Below are positions 53,179 to 60,218 of a DNA stretch of 64,000 nucleotides, in pieces. The notes under the pieces are model-generated. The model was given only the letters and a program-made list of their open reading frames with translations, was not told the DNA's origin and did no database searches. The translations under genes were made by a program, and so were the position numbers. Each line of letters begins with the position of its first letter. Position 1 is the stretch's first letter. The stretch is from Bacillus_BD oryzisoli_A (lineage in GTDB: Bacteria; Bacillota; Bacilli; Bacillales; Cytobacillaceae), in the NCBI RefSeq assembly GCF_043641075.1, contig NZ_JBHZRC010000003.1, positions 186,001-250,000 of the forward strand. The letters are read 5' to 3'.

Positions 53179-53616
53179 TTGAAAATTTCAATAGAAGAGA
53201 TAAATAAAGAACTGGCAGAGGAAATTATTATTCGGTGTCATGAGGTAGATGACGAAATAGACGAAATTGTAAACAAGCTACAAACCGAAGACCTCCTTTT
53301 ACTAGGCTATCAGAGTGATAAAGCTCATCGTATCAAGATTAGTGATATCTATTATTTCGAAGCAGTGGATGGAAAGGTTTTTCTTTACTGCAAGGACAGC
53401 GTGTTTGAGGTAAAACAAAAGCTCTATGAGTTAGAGGAGCTATGCAAAGGGATGAACTGTTTTCGTGCATCGAAATCAACGATAGTAAACATAGCTAAAA
53501 TCTCATCTGTTTATCCGACCATAAGCGGACGATTTGAAGCGGTGCTTGATAACGGGGAACGTTCGGTTATATCAAGGCAGTATGTGCCTGTCCTTAAAAC
53601 TATGCTTGGACTGTAA
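53179..53616 (+). CDS. LytTR-domain transcriptional regulator
   Basis: A 145-residue protein: an N-terminal helical part (1-40) and a LytTR DNA-binding domain (about 43-145) with the conserved strand IKISDIYYFEAVDGKVFLYCKDSVFEV, the helix CFRASKSTIVNIAKISSV and the end VISRQYVPVLKTMLGL. It lacks a receiver domain. Such short LytTR proteins pair with a DUF3021 membrane protein that controls them, and here that gene follows after 14 bases. The start is the TTG at 53179 (GGTGAT six bases upstream). Confidence 0.85.
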   Translation: MKISIEEINKELAEEIIIRCHEVDDEIDEIVNKLQTEDLLLLGYQSDKAHRIKISDIYYFEAVDGKVFLYCKDSVFEVKQKLYELEELCKGMNCFRASKSTIVNIAKISSVYPTISGRFEAVLDNGERSVISRQYVPVLKTMLGL

Positions 53617-53630
53617 AAGGAGGGATCCAG

Positions 53631-54059
53631 TTGACTACGACCCAATTTACCCAAAAGATGATAAAGGATTTCTTGATCATCTTCGCATCTATCATCATTA
53701 TGATAACGATTTTGCGACAAATGTATTATCCACAGATGGCCTTTGATTTGAGGTCGATTTATATCATTATGGCATTTTCCTTATTAAGTACGTTAATGGG
53801 ATTTATTTTATATACGCCTAATGATATCAGCGAGAAGAACATGCGTATACGAATCGTCATTCACTTTTTCACGTTAGAGTTTCTTCTAATTGCACTTGGG
53901 AGTGTGTTTGAAATTGTGACTACTGTGTTAGATGGAATCATTTTGGCCGTGCAAATTGCTGTCATTTATGTTTTGATTCGTTTGTTGTCATGGCGGAACG
54001 ATAAAAAAGAAGCTCAAAAAATCAATGAGAAATTAAACGCTTTGAAGAATAATCAATAA
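53631..54059 (+). CDS. DUF3021 membrane protein, partner of the LytTR regulator
   Basis: A 142-residue protein with four membrane helices (about 13-33, 42-62, 75-95 and 100-118) and a charged C-terminal tail (WRNDKKEAQKINEKLNALKNN). This is the DUF3021 pattern. It starts at TTG with AAAGGAGGG upstream. It is translated with the LytTR gene and probably holds that regulator at the membrane until a signal arrives. Confidence 0.8.
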   Translation: MTTTQFTQKMIKDFLIIFASIIIMITILRQMYYPQMAFDLRSIYIIMAFSLLSTLMGFILYTPNDISEKNMRIRIVIHFFTLEFLLIALGSVFEIVTTVLDGIILAVQIAVIYVLIRLLSWRNDKKEAQKINEKLNALKNNQ

Positions 54060-54086
54060 TACAGCAGCATAGTTGAAACGAAATTT

Positions 54087-54110
54087 GAGGTAAGCTTGAT
54101 AGCTTGCCTC
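54087..54110 (+). terminator. Terminator of the LytTR-DUF3021 operon
   Basis: A 9-bp stem GAGGTAAGC/GCTTGCCTC followed by TCTTTTTTT, 28 bases after the DUF3021 stop. Confidence 0.85.
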
Positions 54111-54229
54111 TCTTTTTTTGCATCTTACTTGCCTCTGGATGCAACTTACTGTTTTTCTATATACTTCTTTTTAGCATTTTAATATGCTGTATTCATACTA
54201 AATGACTCGAAAAGAAAAGGGGTATGGAT

Positions 54230-55534
54230 ATGGGGACTTTACTATTATTGATTGCATTAATTTTCGAGATTGCTTTTGCAATCTACTGTATAAAAACGAA
54301 GCAAAATCATAAACAGTTAAAAAATTGGATTCGGATTGCTGTTTTTATTGCATTTATCATTCTCACACTTTCATCGGTCATTATGTGGAGCTTCCGCTGG
54401 TTTATACTAGGCATCCTGCTTTTCATCTTAGCCTTAAAGGGGACGGTTTCTCTTATTCGTAACAAAACAACCTTACGAAAATACAAAACTTCTACTATCG
54501 TATGGAAAACCATTTTGTTGACATTCGCATTGGTATTCGCACTATCACCTGCCATTGTTTTTCCTCAGCATCCATCACCTAAAGTGACAGGTAAGTATGA
54601 AGTCGCAACTGCTTCATATACCTATACTGATAAAAATCGTATAGAGGAATTTTCTGATAAGGGTGACAACAGATTGGTTAATGTGGAGTTTTGGTATCCT
54701 GAAAAGGCAGATGGAACCTACCCACTTTTGGTCTTTTCACACGGAGCGAACGGTATTAAAGCCAGTAATACATCTACCTATATGGAGCTTGCTAGCCACG
54801 GATATGTGGTCGTTTCCATTGATCATCCGTACCATTCCTTATATACCCGATCAGAGGACGGAACGATGGCTTTCATTAGTTCAGATTATAACCGTGAAGT
54901 CAGCGACTCCAATAAAGAAGGCATTTACACAAAGGAAGAATCGTATGAACTCATTCAAAAGTGGATGAAGCTGCGAACAGACGATATGAACTTTGTCATT
55001 GATACGATACTTGAGAAAGCCAAAAATGATAAAAACTCCGTTTATCAGCATATTGATACAGAGAAAATTGGCGTGTTCGGGCACTCCATGGGAGGCGCAG
55101 CAAGTGTTTGGCTTGGTAGAGAACGTGATGATATCACTGCAATCGTTAATATCGATGCCCCGTTCTTTAGTGAGTTGGATTATAACAAAGAAAGTGATGA
55201 TTATGTGGCACGCAGCGAAGCCTTCACGATTCCGCTTTTTAACATTTATTCTGATGATGTTTGGGAACAGCTCGATAGCAATTCCACTTATGCAGCAAAC
55301 AAACTAACTAATGACCAGTTCAAAGACGCCTATACAGTTCATTTCAAAGGGGCAAAGCATTTAAGCTTTACCGATTTACCGCTTGTCTCTCCTATCCTGG
55401 CAAATAGTTTACAAGGCGGAAAGGCGGACATTGATCCATATTATTGTATTGAAACCGAAAATGAACTCATCCTTGAATTTTTTGATTATGAATTGAAGGG
55501 TATTGGGGATTTCAAGCCAGAAGAAACATATTGA
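54230..55534 (+). CDS. Membrane-anchored alpha/beta hydrolase
   Basis: A 434-residue protein. Three to four N-terminal hydrophobic helices (about 2-20, 32-52, 53-70 and 94-112) precede an extracellular alpha/beta hydrolase domain (about 125-430). The oxyanion region is VFSHGANG, the nucleophile Ser is in GVFGHSMGGAAS, an Asp candidate is NIYSDDVW, and the His is in GAKHLSFTD. It resembles the dienelactone-hydrolase/PAF-acetylhydrolase group of esterases. Substrate unknown. The start is the ATG at 54230 with AAAAGGGG seven bases upstream; the ATG at 54224 is too close to that site. Confidence 0.8.
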   Translation: MGTLLLLIALIFEIAFAIYCIKTKQNHKQLKNWIRIAVFIAFIILTLSSVIMWSFRWFILGILLFILALKGTVSLIRNKTTLRKYKTSTIVWKTILLTFALVFALSPAIVFPQHPSPKVTGKYEVATASYTYTDKNRIEEFSDKGDNRLVNVEFWYPEKADGTYPLLVFSHGANGIKASNTSTYMELASHGYVVVSIDHPYHSLYTRSEDGTMAFISSDYNREVSDSNKEGIYTKEESYELIQKWMKLRTDDMNFVIDTILEKAKNDKNSVYQHIDTEKIGVFGHSMGGAASVWLGRERDDITAIVNIDAPFFSELDYNKESDDYVARSEAFTIPLFNIYSDDVWEQLDSNSTYAANKLTNDQFKDAYTVHFKGAKHLSFTDLPLVSPILANSLQGGKADIDPYYCIETENELILEFFDYELKGIGDFKPEETY

Positions 55535-55544
55535 TAGAAAGTGT

Positions 55545-55582
55545 GCCTGTTACTTACAGAGTAAATACGAGATGTAACAGGC
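55545..55582 (+). terminator. Stem-loop after the alpha/beta hydrolase gene
   Basis: A 9-bp stem GCCTGTTAC/GTAACAGGC with a 20-base loop, eleven bases after the stop. T residues are sparse after it. Confidence 0.5.
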
Positions 55583-55610
55583 TCCCTGTTTTCTAATGAT
55601 ACTTAACGCA

Positions 55611-55672
55611 AAAAACTGCCTCTATTTATATTTAAACGGATTGCCGCACCTGTTTAACCGGCAGTTTTTTTA
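55611..55672. repeat. Stem-loop element with AAACTGCC/GGCAGTTT ends
   Basis: About 60 bases framed by AAACTGCC and GGCAGTTTTTTTA, with CTATTTAT near the left arm. A similar element with AAACTGCTTCTATTTAT and GGCAGTTTTTTAT ends lies at 59397-59455. The right ends look like terminators. They may belong to the same dispersed family as the family C copies. Confidence 0.4.
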
Positions 55673-55777
55673 TTTAAATTCATCTCAATATACTTGTTAA
55701 TAGTTAACGTAATATTCAAACTCATCTGTTCAGTTATTTTATATAATGGATTTAGGACTATTGAAAGGAAGTGGCTT

Positions 55778-56686
55778 ATGATACTAAAAGACAGAACAGA
55801 ATCAGATGAATTATTGAAAATGCGATTTTTAAACACACGGATGGAGTTAACTCAAGAGGAAAAGCTTCATTATTTCCACCTAGAAAAAGGTTATGAGGGT
55901 GAGGTGAGCTTTGATTGGAAAGCGGAAAGTCTTCAAGAAGATATATATATTATCAATGATTTGCTGCTTAAAATAAACAATTCCTATTTTCAAATTGATT
56001 CAATCCTTATTTCACAGGGAGTTATTCGTTTGTTAGATGTAAAAAATTTTGAAGGAGATTTTTGCCTGGAAAAAGATAGATTTTATGCTGTTAAAACCGG
56101 TCGTGAATATAAAGATCCCATCGGACAATTAAACAAATGTACATCACAATTCCGTCAACTGCTCCGCGACCTCAAGTTAAATTACCTCGTTGAGTCCTCC
56201 GTTATCTTTATTAACCCCGAATTTACTTTATACAACGTGCAAATAGACAAACCCTTTATTCTTCCCACTCAGGTTGACCGGTTTCTAAAAGGTATTAATA
56301 GTACATCATCTAAATTGAATGAAGGACACCTAAGATTGGCGAAACAATTAATTTCATTACATCAAACTAAAAATCCATTTTCACAGGTACCAAACTATCA
56401 ATATGAGCTGCTGAAAAAGAACATATATTGTAAATTTTGTCGTTCCTTTTCGATATCTTTACAAAACCATACTTTTGTTTGTGAAAAGTGCGACGGCCAT
56501 GAAACAATCGAAGCTGCCATTTTACGGAATGTGAAGGAATTTCAGTTGCTATTTCCTGAAAGAAAAATTACGACTACAAACATTCGAGAGTGGTGTAACG
56601 TGGATTTAACAACAAAGACATTTTGTAGGATTTTAAAGAAAAACTTAACAGCAATTGGAAAAACTAGTGGTTCCTATTATATATAA
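55778..56686 (+). CDS. NERD-domain protein with C-terminal zinc ribbon
   Basis: A 302-residue protein with a nuclease-related (NERD) domain (about 35-150): the GYEGE motif at the start, QIDSILISQGVIRLLDVKNFEGDF in the centre, where the Asp and the D-x-K pair are the catalytic-type residues, and QLNKCTSQFRQLLRDL. The C-terminal third has a zinc-binding C-x2-C...C-x2-C set (CKFC, CEKC) and a short helical end (TTNIREWCNVDLTTKTFCRILKKNL) like a winged helix. Function unknown, but NERD proteins are thought to act on nucleic acid. The ATG at 55778 has AAAGGAAG upstream. The second 52-bp tandem array starts 20-40 bases after its stop. Confidence 0.75.
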   Translation: MILKDRTESDELLKMRFLNTRMELTQEEKLHYFHLEKGYEGEVSFDWKAESLQEDIYIINDLLLKINNSYFQIDSILISQGVIRLLDVKNFEGDFCLEKDRFYAVKTGREYKDPIGQLNKCTSQFRQLLRDLKLNYLVESSVIFINPEFTLYNVQIDKPFILPTQVDRFLKGINSTSSKLNEGHLRLAKQLISLHQTKNPFSQVPNYQYELLKKNIYCKFCRSFSISLQNHTFVCEKCDGHETIEAAILRNVKEFQLLFPERKITTTNIREWCNVDLTTKTFCRILKKNLTAIGKTSGSYYI

Positions 56687-56704
56687 TTTATAATTTTTGT
56701 TTAG

Positions 56705-57546
56705 ACGAAAGATGGGAATTTCTTCGGACATATCATTGATCTTTCGGCTCTTCCATGTCCGAAGTCGGTTCGGCTTGGACTCCATCTTGCTTTTCCGGCC
56801 ATCCCTTTTTCGAAGCTAATCCGACTTCGGACTCGGTCTTGCTTTTCCGGCCATCCCTTGTCCGAAGCTGGTTCGGCTTTGGACTCGGTCTTGCTTTTTC
56901 CGCTTTCCCTTTTCCGAAGTTAATTCGGCTTCGGACTCAACCTTGCCTTTTCCGCTTTCCCTTGTCCGAAGCTGGTTCGGATTCGGACTCAACCTTGCCT
57001 TTTCCGCTTTCCCTTGTCCGAAGTTGATTCGACTTCGGACTCGGTCTTGCTTTTTCCGCCTTCCCTTGTCCGAAGTTGATCCGACTTCGGACTCGGCCTT
57101 GCTTTTTCGGCCTTCCCTTGTCCGAAGTTGATTCGGCTTCGGACTCGGTCTTGCTTTTTCGGCCTTGCCTTGTCCGAAGTTGATTCGGCTTCGGACCCAA
57201 TCTTGCCTTTTCTGCTTTCCCTTGTCCGAAGCTAATCCGACTTCGGACTCAATCTTGCTTTTTCCGCTTTCCCTTGTCCGAAGTTAATCCGACTTCGGAC
57301 TCGGTCTTGCTTTTTTTGCTTTCCCTTATCCGAAGTTGATTCGGCTTCGGACTCGGTCTTGCTTTTTCCGCCTTCCCTTGTCCGAAGTTGATTCGGCTTC
57401 TGACTCAACCTTGCCTTTTCCGCTTTCTCTTTTCCGAAGTTGATTCGGCTTCGGACTCGGCCTTGCTTTTTCGGCCTTCCCTTGTCCGAAGTTAATCCGA
57501 CTTCGGACTCGGTCTTGCTTTTTTTGCTTTCCTTTGTCCGAGGTTT
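56705..57546. repeat. Tandem array, 52-bp period, 16 units (array 2)
   Basis: CTTCGGAC or a one- to two-base variant recurs at 56722, 56774, 56825, 56877, 56929, 56981, 57033, 57085, 57137, 57189, 57241, 57293, 57345, 57397, 57449 and 57501; all steps are 52 bases except one of 51. Each unit has GTCCGAAG-N9-CTTCGGAC, then TCGGTCTTGCTTTTTC and a TTCCCTT spacer. It shares period, dyad and the TCTTGCTTTTT block with array 1, while the loop and spacer differ. It is non-coding for the same reason. Some long frames through it encode only repetitive peptides. Confidence 0.95.
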
Positions 57547-57577
57547 AAACACCAATATTAAAACCTCATCTATTAAT

Positions 57578-57615
57578 AATACGGTTCACGGAAGAAGTAT
57601 CTAAATAAGGGTTAT
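57578..57615. repeat. Family C repeat copy, degenerate
   Basis: AATACGGTTCACGG followed by GTATCTAAATAAGG matches both blocks of the copy at 26904-26945. It lies between array 2 and the NlpC/P60 gene. Confidence 0.4.
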
Positions 57616-57737
57616 TATTTAATGTAATAAAACTATTTTAGAATAACTTTGTAATAGAATCGTAATTTTGCTGTGATTCCATTGTTATACCCTTCTAGTA
57701 TAGTGAAACTACCAGATCATACTAGGAGGTAACAGTT

Positions 57738-58190
57738 ATGCTAAAGAAATTCATAATAGCACTTATCATCTTAGTTTCTTGTAGTTCCGTGTTTGCTAAC
57801 AAGGGTGATGTAGCTGAGGCAGCATATTATAATACAAAAGCAGTTTCAGTTGCAAAGGCTAATCTTGGGGTACCTTATCAATGGGGTGGGATATCACCAA
57901 GTGGTTTTGATTGTTCAGGTCTTATTAAGTATTCCTATGCAAAAGCTGGAATTACACTAAACCGAACTGCCGCCCAAATGTTCTATGGAAACGGTTATCG
58001 TATTTATAATTATATACAACCCGGTGATTTAATGTTTTATGCTCCAACCAAGGCAAGTAGCCCAACTCATGTTGCGATGTATATCGGAAACGGTCAAATG
58101 ATTATGGCATCTTCATCAAAAGGAGTCATGATTACAAGTACAAACAACCCTTATTGGCATCCAAGATATGTTGGAACCAAACGCATTTAA
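57738..58190 (+). CDS. Secreted NlpC/P60-family protein
   Basis: A 150-residue protein with an N-terminal signal peptide (MLKKFIIALIILVSCSSVFA). It is one NlpC/P60 cell-wall peptidase domain without binding modules. Cys59 (FDCSGL) and His111 (THVAMYIGNGQ) of the catalytic set are in place. The third position, normally His (as in MIHAS), is Met123 here (QMIMASSS), which may weaken or change activity. These enzymes cut the peptide side chains of peptidoglycan. Strong AGGAGGT site. It is a single gene with a tight terminator. The Cys15 in the signal might allow lipidation, but the lipobox is poor. Confidence 0.85.
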   Translation: MLKKFIIALIILVSCSSVFANKGDVAEAAYYNTKAVSVAKANLGVPYQWGGISPSGFDCSGLIKYSYAKAGITLNRTAAQMFYGNGYRIYNYIQPGDLMFYAPTKASSPTHVAMYIGNGQMIMASSSKGVMITSTNNPYWHPRYVGTKRI

Positions 58191-58217
58191 AGACCATACA
58201 TGTATGGTCTTTTTTTT
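58191..58217 (+). terminator. Terminator of the NlpC/P60 gene
   Basis: Perfect 20-base palindrome AGACCATACA/TGTATGGTCT followed by eight T residues, right after the stop codon. Confidence 0.9.
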
Positions 58218-58461
58218 CATAAACAATCTTTATTAAAACTCGAAAAGTAATGGAGCCTACTAACATGACGTACTGTTAAGATCGTGTTCCATTACTTATT
58301 GTTTTGTTTAACGCTAAAAAGCAAGCGAATAAGTTTTTTATATTTAATTATTTATATTTACTTATATGTAACCCCTATGTCGCCATTTGTAAAACAAGAT
58401 GTTTCGTGGCGTCACAGCGAACGTGTACTATGAACCATTAAATGTATTTAGTATGTTATAT

Positions 58462-58809
58462 TTAATCTTCAAAAATTGTATGTTTAATCTTCCATTTCTC
58501 CATCTTAATAAAAACCCAGAAACCATAAATTCCTAAAGTAATAATAGTATGCAGCCACCACTTAATCCAATTCCCAAACAGACCTATTGCCGATCCAGTA
58601 AATTTCAGTCGCCTTCCATTTATTACTGTAAGCCTTGTTTTCCAACCTATAATCATTGTAATTGACCATGGATAGCAGATACCTAACGTGAACACTGTAA
58701 CAACAAATCCCAGAATGGACCAACCAATAAACTGAAGTAGTCCACCATCAAAGTAAGACTTCATTTCTACACGATTAGCTGTGTTGTGATTGTTGCCTAC
58801 TTCTTTCAT
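58462..58809 (-). CDS. DUF898 family membrane protein
   Basis: A 115-residue protein: a polar N-terminus (1-20), then YFDGGLLQFIGWSILGFVVTVFTLGICYPW, a loop NGRRLKFTGSAIGLFGNWIKWWLHTIITLGIYGFWVFIKMEKW, and a basic end. This is the DUF898 (YjgN-like) pattern in short form, with two to three membrane helices. Function unknown. The start has AAAGGAGGAA. A single leftward gene. Confidence 0.7.
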   Translation of the reverse strand: MKEVGNNHNTANRVEMKSYFDGGLLQFIGWSILGFVVTVFTLGICYPWSITMIIGWKTRLTVINGRRLKFTGSAIGLFGNWIKWWLHTIITLGIYGFWVFIKMEKWKIKHTIFED

Positions 58810-59122
58810 TTCTTATTCCTCCTTTAAAGTTATTTCCAACACCTTCCAAATATATTACACCATGATAATAGTCCTATTATTATCATTCCCCAAACCATCA
58901 AAAATTTTAAAACATCCTTATAAATAATAGAAATATGCTTTCTGCACATGCGAACACATCAGCCCACTCGAAGGTATTTTAAAGTGTTTACCCAGTTAAA
59001 TGTAAGACATAAGAAATAACTAAAAGCAACCACAATGGTTTAGGTCGTTGAAGAAGGAAAATGAAAACATATAGCAAAATAAAGGTAGTAATAAATAATC
59101 CATTTGAAATGAGGGGGATTAG
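58810..59122. other. Intergenic gap
   Basis: Holds the promoter of the DUF898 gene on the left and a GAGGGGG site for the following gene remnant on the right. No other feature is supported. Confidence 0.35.
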
Positions 59123-59458
59123 TTGTTTAGAAGATACACGCCAAAAATAGATGGTATAAACTTCGTGGCCGAGTTAAGAAAAGTATCCATCGGAAATGTG
59201 GATCAATGGCTGCTTATTAGAGGAGAAAATCGAAACAATGCTGTATTGTTCATGTTGCATGGAGGACCAAGCGCAGCACAAATTGGTTTTAACAGAGAAT
59301 ACCAGAACGATTTAGAAAAACATTATAGTTTTTCATCCAAAAAGGGCGCTGCGGCCCCTTTCCGCTTACAGTTCAAATTCTCCACAATTCATATGAAAAA
59401 CTGCTTCTATTTATGGTATGGTCCAACGCGTTACATGTATAGTGGCAGTTTTTTATAG
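59123..59458 (+). pseudogene. Truncated alpha/beta hydrolase remnant
   Basis: A TTG start with a GAGGGGG site opens a frame whose first ~70 residues look like the N-terminus of a peptidase-type alpha/beta hydrolase: VSIGNVDQWLLIRGENRNNAVLFMLHGGPSAAQIGFNREY, with the HGGP oxyanion motif of the proline-iminopeptidase group. After about residue 70 the match stops, and the rest is read from unrelated DNA containing a repeat element (59397-59455). The nucleophile Ser and the rest of the fold are absent, so the gene is broken by deletion. Confidence 0.65.
59397..59455. repeat. Stem-loop element, second copy
   Basis: AAACTGCTTCTATTTAT...GGCAGTTTTTTAT with TATGGTATGG inside, akin to the element at 55611-55672 and to the first block of family C. 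It lies inside the broken hydrolase frame and may mark the rearrangement that cut the gene. Confidence 0.4.
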
Positions 59459-59516
59459 GTTCTTCGTTCGAATTAGCATTTAGAATAGTAATTAAAAAAT
59501 ACCCTGTGAAAAAATG

Positions 59517-60179
59517 TCATCCTTCACGAGACGACCTAATCATCTCGAGATATTGCACATCACCAAGCCCATAATGTTGAAATTCCACAATTAATTTTGT
59601 TACTAACTCTTCTTCTGATACATCTTGGTATTTTGTAATAAAACGCATAAGATCACTATCTTTATCAAGATAATTCAAATATAATTCAATTCCCCTTTTT
59701 AAAGGGTTAGGAAAAATATGTTTAGGAAGAGTTTTATTAACCAGAACCTGATTGTACATTTCAGCATATCCTTCGACCTTTAATGAAAAGCTTTCCTTAC
59801 GTTCAAACTTTTCTCCGATTATATGAAGATCGATAGCCCCCTTATAATCATTCTGGTCCAACCAGGCAAGAATGGTGAGAATGTTGATTTGACAAAACAT
59901 ATCCTCATCAAACCATAATGTTAGATGACTGAAATTTTTTCTAAAAAGGCGCTGTAATGGTTTGAGCGTGATCTCACTATACTGTTCAGTTGTAACGTGA
60001 TGAACGTTTGCTCGAATTTGAATAAAGTTATGTGAAAATATATTGCTACAGGTTTCTCCATAGCACATGGCTTCGTTAAAAGGAATCATACATTCGCCGT
60101 CAAGGAAGTGTGTTGTTTTATAAAAATTATACAGTGCTTGACCATTTAGTAGATGTAACACTCTTTTTTGCGGCATCAT
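59517..60179 (-). CDS. DUF1835-like protein
   Basis: A 220-residue soluble protein. The N-terminal phrase VLHLLNGQALYNFYKTTHFLDGECMIPFNEAMCYGET and the central LTLWFDEDMFCQINILTILAWLD resemble the DUF1835 family of Bacillus, and the end GLGDVQYLEMI resembles the companion DUF3658 part. The role is unknown. Two adjacent ATGs serve as starts after AAAGGAG. It follows the PAS-GGDEF-EAL gene after 39 bases in the same direction and may be cotranscribed. Confidence 0.6.
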   Translation of the reverse strand: MMPQKRVLHLLNGQALYNFYKTTHFLDGECMIPFNEAMCYGETCSNIFSHNFIQIRANVHHVTTEQYSEITLKPLQRLFRKNFSHLTLWFDEDMFCQINILTILAWLDQNDYKGAIDLHIIGEKFERKESFSLKVEGYAEMYNQVLVNKTLPKHIFPNPLKRGIELYLNYLDKDSDLMRFITKYQDVSEEELVTKLIVEFQHYGLGDVQYLEMIRSSREG

Positions 60180-60218
60180 GATAACTCCTTTTAACAGATT
60201 GATTTTTTTAGCAAGAGT

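Noticed and set aside
56937..57555. Leftward frames giving Lys/Arg/Ser-rich repetitive peptides in array 2
   Set aside because: They arise because the repeat lacks stops in several frames. No ribosome site, and the frame rotates with the 52-base period.
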